DNA of 64,000 nucleotides. Origin: Thelephora terrestris. Its lineage: Eukaryota; Basidiomycota; Agaricomycetes; Thelephorales; Thelephoraceae. Positions 1-12,191 of the stretch are shown here, piece after piece; within the stretch, counting starts at the first letter, position 1; each line of letters opens with the position of its first letter. The DNA lies in assembly GCA_015956445.1 (NCBI GenBank), contig WIUZ02000011.1:806001-870000 (forward strand), given 5' to 3'. Position numbers and translations under genes: made by a program. The notes under the pieces are model-generated. The model was given only the letters and a program-made list of their open reading frames with translations, was not told where the DNA came from and ran no database searches.

Positions 1-527
1 ACGCTCAGGTGAGTTCCAGAACCCTTGTCGTCGGTTTCCTTCACTCCCGGTGGCCGATTTCTTTCCTCGAGGCGCCACCAATCATGGGCGCTCTTGAGTG
101 ACACGCATGTTCTGATGCTTCCTTTCATGCCCCTTTCACCATCCACACTTTCCTTGATGTGTTCCGTTTCATTTGCTTACTAACGGTTTTGTGCTCTTGT
201 GATGGGGTGGCACAGTATTACCTGCCTGATCTTGGGAACGCCAGCGAGGAGTATACGCCGGAATGGGAGCTCGAGTACATGACATATGGCTTGTCGGCGT
301 TTGAGGACGATGGGTCGGACGAAGCATCGGAGGTTATCCCTAGGAAGAATATCCCGAAGTCATTGCGTCATGGGCGGGGGGCGAAGTACGCGCCATACTC
401 GATGGAAGATCTGACGATACCGTCGTGGATTGAGCTCGCGCGGAAACTTGGGGATGGGGAGAACGGGGGGCTGCGCAAGAAGTTTAGAAAGTACATGTTC
501 ATGGGCCACGGAGAAGAGGTAGACTGA
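1..527 (+). CDS. PPN1: Endopolyphosphatase (PPN1-type), C-terminal end
   Basis: Only the last two exons are inside the window: 1-8 (open on the left) and 216-527, ending in TGA. The intron 9-215 begins GTGAGT, carries a CTAAC branch site near 177 and ends CACAG. The encoded tail begins AQYYLPDL and contains KYAPYSMEDLTI and a basic end KKFRKYMFMG. This matches my memory of the C-terminal tail of fungal vacuolar endopolyphosphatases, which cut long inorganic polyphosphate chains and sit in the vacuolar membrane. The catalytic calcineurin-like phosphatase domain would lie to the left, outside the window, so the identification rests on the tail alone. Confidence 0.6.
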
Positions 528-857
528 TTCGGGGAGGTAGATAATAGAGGTAGTAATCGGTCGGAGACAGGACGGTGATGATATAGCTGTAGTTGCCATG
601 GGTACGGAACATAGAACGTATGTCGATATGTAAGAGCAAAGGAAGGATATCATACCCTTCAGCTGTCCCCTTCTCTCTCATCCGTGTATTAACCCTCCTC
701 CATCTCCCTTTCCCCCCTTCCCCTTCCCCGTTGCCGATACGCTCCTTTCCTATTTTGGCTGGCCCACCACATCCGCGCGTAAACAAGAGTTCCTCCCAAC
801 TCGAACTCGCCCTCGCCCTTGTCCCTCACTCTCCCTTTTTTTCTCTTTTTTTCCTGA
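528..857 (+). promoter_or_regulatory. Intergenic region and RFX leader
   Basis: This 330-bp stretch between the endopolyphosphatase stop and the RFX start has no convincing coding sequence. From about 650 it becomes strongly pyrimidine-rich (repeated CCTTCC and TTTTTCTC runs directly before the ATG at 858). Such CT-rich tracts are common around transcription starts of basidiomycete genes. I see no clear TATA box. Confidence 0.4.
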
Positions 858-3800
858 ATGGCTGCTGTCCTGTCCAACACCGGTTTCGAGTTCAGCAATC
901 AGCCTCTGCATTCCCGTTCAGTGTCGATGTCCTCCACTTCCTCCCCGCGTTCTCGGCCTCAGTCATCCCACGGCCCGTCGCAGCTCGGTCTTCGCCCTCC
1001 AGCCGACGAGTACTTCTCCCACTCTACCTCCTTCGCCAATCCCGAACACGCAAGAAACAATTCGGACGCCTCTCATTCTTCCGCTTACTCGCTCGGCTCG
1101 GACCTCATCACCCCCGCTGACTCTCCTCCGAACCACAATCTGGCTAACCCTGCGCTGGGAAAGACCTTGCTCAGACCGACGCACATCCGAGCACGCGTCG
1201 CTGCTTCACCCTATCCGAGGGATGCGGAGAGCGTTCATTCTTCCTCATCCGAGACCGAAGACATCTCAATGTTCCTATCGCACTCTGCCCAAGATCAGTA
1301 CCATCCCGCTCAGGGTTTCGTGAACCCCCAACAACACCACCACCCTCAGCCGCCACACGGCGCACACCATCTATCTCATCATCAACACCCACATCAACAT
1401 CTCACTCAGCAGACGATGCATGTACCCGGGGCATTTGGAAGTTTGCATGGTCCTGGAACTGGAGTTCATGGGCGGATGGGTATGGGGGCGGCGACCGACC
1501 ATACTTTGGAAAAATTGGCAGCCAACGTCAGAGCCGCTACTACGACCAGCGCATCTGACAGGGCGAAACAGATTTTTGTTCAAGCTTGGTGCGTCGTCTT
1601 TTTGGACCTTTGACCGCCGTCAGGGTTCCTTTTTGTGGCGACTAATGCTTACACCTATGCTTTTTTTTTTTGGTCTTGCTGTTGACGTGTTTGTAGGCTT
1701 ACTTCGAACTACGCACCTTACCCGGATGGCAACGTCCCACGACAGGGGCTCTATTTTTCGTACAGAAGGGTTTGCGACCAGTATGGAATACCTCACATCA
1801 ATACCGCCACTCTGGGCAAAGCCATCAGACTTTGTTTTCCAACTATCAAGACCCGGCGCCTGGGCGTTCGGGGGAACAGTAAATATCACTGTAAGTCCTC
1901 TCTTCGACTCTTTTCTTTACCGCTTTGACTCCCCCTTCACTGCGGTAAATTCTTTTGCTCTTGTGTGTTCGGCTCCTCCTTTTTTTCCTTCTCCTCTCGG
2001 ACTATTCCTTTTCGACCGTTCCGCTCGCTTTATGATGCTGATCGCAAACCTTTCTCTTTTTTGTTCCTGCGTTTCATATCCGGAATACCCAGATTGCGGG
2101 ATCCGCCCCGCCACTTCGGCAGAAGCCGAATTTCTACAAGATTACATCCGTAAAACCAATAATCAAGCCGCTCAACGGTCTGTTGACGCCGCTCGGTTGG
2201 CGACCGAGCAATCCGACGGTGCGACTAAAGGAGAGGACGGGTCGGGCGATGATGAGGAAGATGAATCTGAAGGGTCCCAATCTGGTCCTTCCTCCAAGCG
2301 CAATTCGCTCAATCTGTCATCCGCGACCAAGGGACCCATGTTTGCCGAGGAAAAGACCCCCACCGCTGGAAGCCTTCTAGCTCAGGCTCAGGCCCAGTCT
2401 ACCCGGACCATGTCTACCCAAGCCCCGATCAGACGACACACGCTTCCTCATGAATTGACAGGCGGCTCTCCGCCCCCGCCGACCTTTTTAGGAACAACGC
2501 CTTCGCCATCTAATGCAGCCGGGCCATCGTCCTCTCAGTTGCCTGGTGGCATCAACCCTCTCGCGTCTTCGTCGAGCTCGATCAGGCTGGCACCGCAGTT
2601 CCCATCCATCGAAGAAGCGATCGGTGCCAATTCGACCTCACCGGAGGGGGTGGCCGCAAGAGAGGTATGGGGATGGTTCGTCGATCACCTCGATGCGTTG
2701 TTGGAGTCGATCAGGAGTTGGAGATGTGATCAATTTGAGATGCACCTCCGGCAGTTCTGGAGTTCGTTGAGTGGGAACCATAGGGAAGTTGTGCATGCTC
2801 CTGCGGTTGCTGGGTTGATGGCGAAGGCCGATGCTATCCTCTACGATGTCTGTTGGGAGTTTACATTGATAGGTTTTCAGCTTTTTTTACTCACCCGTTT
2901 TACAGGAAATCCTGGAGATTTTGCGATCTCAGATGTTATCACCCATTCCCACCACGACCTTGACTGCGGTCAGGCAATTAGCCATCAAGATGGAGAAAAT
3001 ACTCCTCGTCTCCCTTGAGCATTACGGCAACACGTTTGTCGAGCCCAAGGTTGAGTTGGGTGCTCGATTCGGTCATCTTGTTTGTAAGCCGGACTGATCC
3101 TCGGACTTTATTCTCCGTCGCTGATATGATTCGCCCTCTTTAGTGCGGTTTATGGACATTTATCAAGTTACGCAAGCTCTGAATACTGTCCTCACCAACC
3201 CAAAACAACTCGTCGAGATGCGCCGTTCGTGGGCCAAGATTGACTTCGAGTCCGTCAGAAACCAGGCTGCCCTTGTCTGCAATTGCCGTCACGAGGATCT
3301 CGTTCAACTTCTCGAAGTTGAGTTTCTGGCCATCCTTGAAGGACTCGGAAAGAGCGTAGAACCCGTGAGAGATGTGATGACTTGGGCGGACAAGTGTTGC
3401 GAGAGGTTGATGAGGATCAGAGGAAACCAGAATGGTGGAATGAGCTTTGGTGGAGAAGAGCGTGGTATGAGCTCCCGGAGCGTACTGATTCGGTGGGGTT
3501 ACGTGACGAGCCAGATCATGAGGGATCTGACTATTCGAAGCGACCCCGCATTTGGTGCTTTCCAAATCCTGAAGCTGTTCCTTGAGTAAGCAAACCCTGG
3601 AATTCTCCATCCGATCGAGGACTGACAGATTTTTAGTGACTGGATCGCGCTCAATGTTCTAAGAAGCGTCGCACTTTCGACAAACTCTGTCGCTGCTTCT
3701 GTAGAGCCTGTCATGCACCAGCAGTTCTTCTCGCTCTCTCCTATGGCGGGACAGGAAAACTTTGGTCCGGGAGGACATGTCCTGGCTCATACTCCCACCA

Positions 3801-4096
3801 CTTCGTCTATGCTTGCTGCTCTCCAACAGGATTCTTTCCACCCCGGCCTTGACCACAACTCTGCCTCTCAGTTCGGTGGCGACGCATACAGTGGCATGGG
3901 TGGGTTCATCGACAACATGGACACTGCTGGCTCTACGAGTGTGGTGGTCGACGATGGTGCTTCGGGCTTGTTTGCCGATTACTCCAACCCAGGGTTCGAC
4001 GCGTTTGGAGCTGGCGAGTTGTCCGCCATTACTGCCGGTACGCCAGATGTCGGTGGCACCGATGAATCCGGCGTGAAAGTCGAGCCCGTTCCTTGA
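858..4096 (+). CDS. RFX1: RFX-family transcription factor
   Basis: Exons 858-1588, 1697-1890, 2093-2847, 2906-3083, 3144-3585 and 3637-4096 join in frame to 919 aa. The first 230 residues are low-complexity (Ser, Pro, His/Gln-rich). The RFX winged-helix DNA-binding domain follows at about residues 234-320, starting AKQIFVQAWL, with GVRGNSKYHYCGIRP at its end, the recognition part of the family. An acidic linker (GDDEEDESEG) comes next, and the second half, with helices such as QLLEVEFLAILEGL, matches the family's conserved regions. RFX proteins bind X-box DNA; the yeast member Crt1/Rfx1 represses DNA-damage genes, and other fungal members act in the cell cycle and damage response. Which role applies here cannot be seen. 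The domain spans two introns; the 202-nt third intron interrupts the YHYC motif. Confidence 0.9.
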
Positions 4097-7000
4097 GGTG
4101 ATTAAGGATCCCCCCCCCCCCGAAACCATTCCATCTCCCGTGCACAGTCCATCCGCCCGTGGCCCGCGATCTTTCGTTCCCTGCCAACGTCGCCCACAAA
4201 CTAACTATTATTTTTTTGCTCGTATCCCTCGTTCGTCCTCCGTGTTTTCGCTACTGGTTTGCTAGCTCCATTTTCATCCCTTTCCTTCCCCTACCGACGG
4301 TCCGCGGTCTCGATTGTGCTTAATTATATGCTCGCTCCTCGCTGGTTGTATCGGAAGTTTGTATCTATCAGCTTCTTTTCTCCCCCACCCAACTTGGTGT
4401 TCAACCCTCACTTTCCCTTCATTTTACTCGAAACCGTTCTCTTCGTCTGGCCCTGGCTTCCTTATTTCATATCCCTATCGTAGCTAATACCATCTGACAA
4501 TTTTTACTCCTTCCTCCGACCTTCCTCTCCGGCGTTTTTACGCCGCCCACAACGGTTCGCCGTCCAGTTTCTTATTCATCCAACCCTCCTCACTTCCTCA
4601 TCGACACATCGCCAGTTCATCCTTTTCTCTCTCTAAAGCCGGGGGTGCATGGTAAAAAGAGCCTAAGTTATTTTTAGTGGTGGTTATTATTGGGGGATTC
4701 TCCATCCAGGGCTTCCTCCTTTCGTATCTCTGAGTTCGCGCTCCAGGTTTTGCTGCTTTTTTTCTTCCGTCTCCTCTTGTTTTCTTTAGCTCTCTCTCTC
4801 TCTCTCAGTCCGCTCCGCAGAGTCTCTGTTATTCGGTTATTAAATATGAAGACAATAAATTTATTTTCTTTGTTCTCGCGGAACTTCGCCACCGTGTACG
4901 TGTGGAGCTGGGCCACCCGAGCCCCGCTTCTCACCCTCTTGAGATCGGAATGGAACTTTCGGTCGGAAAAAGCAAAGCTCTTTCCGTAGGAACTTCATTG
5001 TTTCGAGTTAGGGTTTCGGTACAATTGGAATAGGAAAGAAATCCGGTTTACCTCACGTCCGATCTCCGCCTATTGAACTCGCACCTTCAATGGTCAGCAC
5101 ACGTCCGTGCGTGGCATATCTGGCATTTTGGCGTTTCTCACATGGAAAAAACCGCCTCACGCATGCAGAGACTCCCTTTGTCGTTCGCTAAACCTCGGCA
5201 GAAAGAAAGGTGAGAGAGGTGCGCGCGATGTAGATCTCTCTGGAGGGACGCGGAGACGGATCTCGGATGCTGGGAATGCATGAGCCTCATGGACTTGGGC
5301 GGCGGTACATGCTTAACCCCCCTTCCTGAGCTAAACTAAGTCCCGCGATTGGCTGCTCTGAGCCACCGTGCTTCCCAGGCCTCAGGGCGGAGATTAACAG
5401 TGGGCAATCGCCCCGAACATCATCTCTCTGATGTGTTCGCTAGATTTTTCTGTCCGGAAAGCTTATGGGCTAAATCTCAGCGTCTCGCGCGGCCCATGTG
5501 CCATCTGGCGCGGGGCGCTGTCCTCGGCTACTGCTTGTGCGCTCAGGTTCTGTATGTCACGGAGCTTGAATCGGTTCCTGGAAAGTCTTCGGTTTTCCAT
5601 CGGTGGAATCCTAGGATCTTCAAGGAGACGCGCCCGCCACACTGGTGGGTCGTTTCCTCGGAGTCGTGGGCAGATATTTGGAAGCTAACCTGACAGGGTG
5701 GCGCTCATGAGCGGGAGCATCAGGCTCGGAAATAGGCTCGGTTGAAGGGTACAAGAGAAATTGGAGAGAGCTCCGAGGTTCAGCCCACATGTTGATTGAT
5801 AGCGAAAGACTTGAATGTCGAAGGAGACGCCTGCTGCGCTCTGCTGCGGCGGTGCTTCGAAGTAAGCTGACCGCTGATCAAGAGCGTCCTGATGTGTCTC
5901 CCCGGCTCTCATCCCCTGGACGCATCCTCGTCAGACGTCTAAAATGAATCGGGGGACGAGGGCTTAGGTGCATTTGTTTGTTTACAAAGGCGGGAGATCC
6001 TGTGGTAACTTACCCAGGACGGAAGCAATCCTAATCACCTCGGACCTTCGCATAACGACTCGGAGTTGAGATTTCAACTCAGTTACCAGTCGAGGACATA
6101 GAAAACGACTGGGTTTAGGCCAGCGGCTGAAATCACCCCGCCCATTGTGCAATGGTAGGTTATCGGCGTCAGCGACCCCTGCGAACGTCCGCGAGAAGGC
6201 CCTTACATCTCTGCAAGGTGATTTTGGATCTGGGCGCGCTTACCGTTTATCACCTACCGCGGCCACGAACGGTTCACTTATTCGAAACGTGCATGCGAAC
6301 ATCTCTACAAGGAGATATTATCGCAGATTTAGAGCGTCCGTTCCTTTGCTTCCATCTGAGTGATCTGAACGTTCCAACGGTTGGGCCGAGCGCTGGACGT
6401 GACCAACCCGGAGAAAACAGACGAAGCCAGTGGGCTGGACTACTGCGCCCGGCTGCCCAACGCAAACAATTTTCCTCCGGTTCATGCCACATCCGGGCTG
6501 GGCCCCGCGCAATGATTCACCAGTTTGATCTCTCGCCAGCGGAGTTCCGAGCGCCATATCAGGGTGACTTCTGAATGAGTTCTCAACCCAATATCTTGAT
6601 ACCTACAGTAAATGTTGGTAGACGTGGCGACCGGAGGCTCGGATTTCGGAATCCAGGGTTCGAAATTCTTATCCAAGTTGCTGATCTTTTTACACAGGGT
6701 GTTTTCCCGTCGCTCGCATTCCCGGAACCAATTGAATGTGTTGGAGGGAGGGAATCGAATAGAGACTTGCGAAAATTCGCATCGTTCGCTGGCTGGCTCT
6801 ACAATTCGTGGGATACTACCGAATGCGCATGCAAGTCTTCCGCAATTTCACAGCATCTCACTTTCATCGAGAGCCGGGTTCACCCCTAAAACGATGATCG
6901 CACCCAGCTATGACGATAAGAGAACTGGCTGTTGCTGTGTCATAGCCAATACGTCGGCGACTTTTGGTTTTGCTGCGTGAGTTCAGGACAGGGAATTGAC

Positions 7001-7877
7001 CACCTTTGACTCCATTCAAAGAAGCAGGTTCGCCGCCTCTACAAATTCCGCCCGAAGACCGTGCGTGCTGTTCCGTCCGCGTAGAGACAACTTCTGCAAC
7101 ACCTCTGTGGTTGATACCATCCCCTTGTGGGTAGCTGCAACAGAATAGCAGCGTTGAGACCGTAATCCTAAGCGTTAAGCGGGAGACCCACCAGAGAAGT
7201 GAGATAGGCCTTGACGACGCCCTGAGTGCAGAACAATGGCTCAAGTGCTCTACGCCTTTTGAGGATGGGTCAGATATTGTGCGAGCTACCGTGCGTAAGC
7301 ATGAGAGTGAAGGGCTGAGTGGGCGCACACCGTATCCAATCACCAGAACACAGTTTTCAGCTCTAAAGGGGCCGGGAGGGATGAAACCTTCAACCAAAGG
7401 AACAAGGTGGCTTGAGATTCTCGCAATTATGGTGACCGCCCTACTGACTACTTCAAACTTGAAGGGTCCCGGGGTGTCTAGGCGTGGAGGCTGCGGCAAC
7501 ACAGGTGGAGAATTCGCTGACGTTGGCTATTTCCGAGGGCACCTCCCCATGAGGCCTCGCGTCAATCAGGCCCTTGCGGGCCAAGGGTCACTTGAGAGAG
7601 GAGGTATCGAGGAAATGGCTTTGCGATTGCTCAGGAAACCCAATAAAGCTGAGGCAGCAAACATCCCCCTATTGGTTCCAGTGATTATTGAGACAGCGGT
7701 ATCCGGAGGTTGCCGTATCATGAAATGGACCACACAAAAACAATTTGAAACGACGTAAAGAGAGTCATTACATGCATATAAGAAAGCTCCAAAATAAGGA
7801 GATTGTCCGCAGAAATCATACTGAAGTAATCACGGGATACCCCCTAGCCAACGCGTAACCCACTGCAAGCACGCAGT
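4097..7877. other. Gene-poor stretch with RFX 3' region
   Basis: The first ~900 bp are T- and CT-rich and look like the RFX 3' untranslated region; a polyadenylation-like AATAAA lies at 4854 inside the palindrome AATAAATTTATT, and a (TC)n run is at about 4790-4806. From about 5000 to 7877 I find no reading frame with a recognisable domain, no tRNA and no terminal repeats. Frames of 60-210 codons exist, but their predicted proteins look like chance translations. The stretch may hold a non-coding transcript or decayed sequence too old to recognise. Confidence 0.5.
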
Positions 7878-10270
7878 TCAATGCCCCCTTCGCATCAATA
7901 CGTTCAGACCGCGTTTGGCAGGAGTGGTGCCAAGTGGCGGGAAGAGAACGTCGGGGTCGATCGCGCACTTGACGTACTCCCCATTCGGAACATCTGGGAG
8001 CTAGTTCTGGCATCAGGAAACGGAACAGAGTGCGAGTTCAAAGATAAGGGACAGACCTTGGAGGCTATGACATACTCGGCGATGATGGTCAGGGTGCAGG
8101 TCGAGAACTGACCGATGCTGGTGTGTCCGAGACCGAGATGCTCAACCAGAGTGGCCTTGTTCCCAATCAGTCGTGCAGCAGCTTGGGCACTCACAAACGG
8201 TGTGATGGGGTCAGCCTAGGAGGCATTCATAGTCGTAAGCCAAATCACGCAGGAACGAAGAAAAGAAACTTACGATGTTGCCAATAACGAGGACTGGATT
8301 CTTCAACTTCGAGAAGTCGAAGGGCGGAAGGCGTTCGACCGAGCGAACGGGCCATCCAAACGGGTAGCTGCACAACGAGAAATCAGATCTCAGATGTACG
8401 TTATTAATAGCCCGCAAAAGCTACCCGAGGCTCCAGGTACCTCCAACTGAGCGGAGAGGTAGTGTCAGCGAGGCTCTGAACACGATCCTCAAACGGGTCA
8501 CTCACGCGTCGGTGAAACAGTTTGGGTGACGTCTACGATCTCATTGAGCACGTCTTTCATCACAACGTGATTATCTATGTCAACAAAATCGTCGGCGCCG
8601 AGGATCGCTTGGAACGCATGAGAAAGCGGTGTCTGAGGGTTGATGCCTGGCTCGTTGCCGCCTTGGACAGGTCCGGAAGGGATCAGGTAGTTACCACCGG
8701 AGGGGATGTTGAGCGCCTGGGCGGCTTGGAAAATCAAGACGAGGAGGTGGTAAGCCTGGTCGTTCGCGAATGTACTCCAAAGTGCAGGAATGGCAAGGGT
8801 CTCGAAAAGCACGGCTACGTCCTATCAGTCATAAGAACAAATGTACCAGTCAGGAAGGCATACCCCTCATGTCACCAGGCGAGATAGGGATCTTGTCAAA
8901 CCCGGCTCGGAGCAGCCTTACTGCGGTCTAGGGGGTTGAGAAATCTGAGGGACACCCCTTATCGAAAAAAAAAGAAAAGGCGCACGTCGTGGGCATCGTC
9001 GAGGAGTTTCATGATGTCCTGCCCTGTTGCGTTATCACCAACTAGTTCGACGAGTTTGCAACCCGCCTTGCCTGACGCTGCACAAGCATCGGTAAGGGCC
9101 GAGTATGTCTTCTCTGCGTCGGTGAGTGAGGTACGCAGGGTCTAAGATGGATGAGAAAGATTTCCTATGGGTGCTATCGAGGTACTTACCTTATAAGACA
9201 CCCAGATATTTGGGTCAACCACGCCATCGAGGATTACGTGGCCAGCGCGCTGGACGAAGGGTTAAATTGTGTGTGGAAATAGCGTGAAATGTAATTCACC
9301 TCGGGGAACACTAGAAACATACATCAAGAATAAACCATACAAATACTCAATAATGGACTCACTGTTAAGGAAATTGACCCCAATTACGGTGCCGTAGGAG
9401 AAACCCCAGTAATCGATCGGTTTCCCTTGCCCAGCGATGGCGTCCCCAAGGGATACTAGGTCACGAACGGTCGAGCTCGTACCGATGTATTGTAAGTACT
9501 TCCCAACGGGCCCGTTCTTGCATCTATTCCCAAACTCGATCAAGAGGTTTGAATCAGCATCCGTGCGCGAGAAGAGTTCATCTTGGTCCTGTTGGTCGAA
9601 CTTTCCAGCGATGGTATAGTTAATTGACGAGACGATGGTATTTTGGAAGAACGCGGCCTCCTCGGTCAGAGAATTAAAACACGTGACCGCACCGGGGCTA
9701 GTAGGAGATATAAGCGGGTGGAAGTTGCTGGAAAATCGGAGGATACATACACTGTGAAGAGGCCAACACCGCGGGGATCCCAGGAGACAATATCGTATGC
9801 TCCCTGGAACAGCGTGCTGATGTTTTGTCCGGCTTGCACGATCAGATCGACTCCAGAGCCACCAGGCCCACCTATGACCAAGAGTTGGGGTAGGATGGCA
9901 TGGAATCGAACGTTTGCTCACCTGGGTTTACAAAGAGAGTGCCGAGCTTCTTTGATGCAGTCGCGGCATACCTCGCGACCGCCAGACGTGCTTTGCCAGC
10001 GCTGGCGTCGTGATAATCCATTGGGACCTCAAAGTAGCCGCATTTCAAGTTGGGGTCCTTTGAGGTGACATTGAATGTCGAGCAAGTAGTCCAGGGGTCA
10101 CTACGCCTCTCCGATGCCTGAAATGCGATCGTTCAACAATTACGACGGAGATAGTTGACGTTGGATAAACAAACACTGTGCGACCAGCCAAATAGCGATG
10201 GTACCGCAGAAGAAGGTGCTGAGAGGATGAAAAGGGAGAGCAGAGCCAGGAAGCCCGATGCGATAGCCAT
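7878..10270 (-). CDS. Secreted alpha/beta hydrolase, tripeptidyl aminopeptidase-like (TAP-like)
   Basis: Thirteen exons: 10270-10175, 10117-9922, 9871-9751, 9697-9363, 9310-9300, 9249-9190, 9141-8986, 8927-8864, 8814-8506, 8446-8425, 8367-8274, 8215-8057 and 8000-7878. They join in frame to 581 aa. The N-terminus MAIASGFLALLSLFIL is a signal peptide. The oxyanion region is NPGGPGGSG; the nucleophile is Ser238 in GFSYGT; the acid is probably Asp490 (NIADPITP) and the base His519 (GLGHTS), the last two in the TAP-like C-terminal domain. The family cleaves amino-terminal peptides or esters outside the cell; the substrate is unknown. Exons 5 (11 nt) and 10 (22 nt) are needed to keep frame and conserved motifs. 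All introns are 48-59 nt. Confidence 0.9.
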
Positions 10271-12191
10271 CTCGTTCGTGGGGATGGCGATGCGTGGAGG
10301 AAACCCTGGCCCATTTATACTGTGCTAGCCCACGCGCCCTTTGTGTATGTTGGTGACATATTGGCAGGAACATGAATGCCTGGAGGTCTACTGCGGAGAC
10401 AGTGATCGAGTTGGACAGCCATGCTTTGCACAGCGGCTCGCCTTTCCGTGTCCCCCGGGCCATCACATTCGCGATGGATTGACGAGATCTCTGCGCGGTC
10501 ACATCGTGCAGTCGGTGGGAGGTCAGCGCAACACCTAAGATCAGAAGAGAGGAAGAAAAGAAGGGCAACCAGGCGGGGGAACGGATTCGCAGGCCCCAGG
10601 ACTCAAGATGTGGACCAGCGTTTGGGTTCGTAGACGTGAGGGGATTGCAGGCTCCTGGTACCCAGCCGCTAGCCGGTTAACATTCGGCCCGGTAGAATTT
10701 CCTTGTATATCCTGACTCCTGAGTCAGTGGGATGGGGTCGATGGGATGGAACCAGCCGTAAGTAGTATAACTTACAAGGCTGGGTAAGAGCCTGAGGGTC
10801 ACGGGCTTATCGAGGGAGTGCCAAGACCGCGTTTGTTTGAAATTCAGAGCGGAATCTTCATTTCTTGAGGTGGAACTTTCTATTGCACCCTCCACCCTGG
10901 AGCTTGTCCTGGTTAGTACCTTGAAGGCTCGACTTGTAAGTAACAGAGTGCGGTTTTCATGGCGCGATCTGTCATACAGTCAAATCGACGCTAACACGGA
11001 GCCTACTTTGCCAAGACCGCGCTCAAACACGTACCTCATTTCTCACCCCTCTTATCGTATGATAGTTCGCTAAAGGTCTACAAACGGGTCACCCACGAGG
11101 TGAAGTGACCTTTGGAGCATTGCATCGAAGAGAGTCTAGGTGTCTCGGAAGTCCGTCTGAAACTCCAAGTATGCAAAGTGTGAACCCATGAGTTGGGGCA
11201 ATGATCGATATCGGAAGTCAGGCTTATAACAAGGCGGCCAATGGTTGGGTCTGCCTCGATCAGGTCCGACAGTCAATCCAGGTATGTACATAGTTCCGCA
11301 GTTGATATATGACGCACGGACGTAAAGTGACCAGAAAGAGTTTCCGGGAAGATTATCCTCTTGTTCGGACACAGGAACAGACTTGTTTGTACTTTGGGTT
11401 GCGGGCGCAAAGGCTCTGTTACTGTATGGCGCACGCAAATGCTTCAAGCCTCCAACGATACGTGTACTCGTGGGAATGCGAGCTGAAATTTTGTGCGTCC
11501 TCGTCGGAGACCACACCTTTACTGTTTCACAGGCTAATTCACCTACCACCACCGCCTTACGTCTCAGCATGCAGGCGCCCAATATGATTCCCAACGATCT
11601 CGCCACATCTTGTGTCACTGGGGACTTGCGGGCTTCACATCGGACAAGGCGACTTTGTCTTATGAGGCCGTCATGAGAGCTCGTCAGAGATCTTGAGACT
11701 TCGTCGAGGATTTTTGGAGGTGTCACGAAGCAAAGTGGGCCAAAATGGAATTAATTTGTCCGATGCCGCTGAAACCCCAATTGTCGCCGGGTCCTGTACT
11801 TGGTCGGTTAGTTCTCTTTCTGCTGGTATGAATTTCGTTCACATGCGCCAGCTCTTAGCTCATTTTTGACGACAAATCACACGAACGAGGATGCAGCTGC
11901 TTTCGCGCTCTTGGCACAGAACCCATGTTTCTGATCTCGTTTGGTGTCCGTCAATCACCCAATCGCCGCTCCATAGTATAGGTATTCCTCCAAAGTTGCG
12001 TCCATTACTTGGGGTTTAGTCGCGCAGTCCTCCCCAAGTCGCACAGCCAACTGATACATCGCCCATAGCACACTGCACCTTGGAAACAACATGTTGATAT
12101 TGAATTTAACGGTATCGTCGTGTCGAAAACGGGGCATTTTAACACGAGCACCAGGGGGTCATCAGGAGGTATCCGAGCAAGCGGCTGACAT
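10271..12191. other. Gene-poor stretch between the two minus-strand hydrolase genes
   Basis: Apart from the TATA box near 10316, no feature is supported in these 1.9 kb. The longest frame (about 196 codons, minus strand, 11136-11726) has no recognisable motif and no splice-consistent extension, so I do not call it a gene. Confidence 0.5.
10313..10319 (-). promoter_or_regulatory. TATA box of the TAP-like hydrolase gene
   Basis: On the minus strand the sequence reads TATAAAT, about 45 nt upstream of the start codon at 10270, a plausible core promoter position for a short leader. Confidence 0.5.

Noticed and set aside
6655-6680. A GGGTTCGAAATTC string resembling a tRNA B box
   Set aside because: It does not fit the B-box consensus at the last position, and no cloverleaf can be drawn around it.
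6864-7502. A 212-codon open frame on the minus strand
   Set aside because: No domain, signal peptide or family-like motif, and the composition looks like a chance translation of GC-balanced non-coding DNA.
11136-11726. A 196-codon open frame on the minus strand
   Set aside because: No recognisable motif or consistent splice extension; not better than random expectation.
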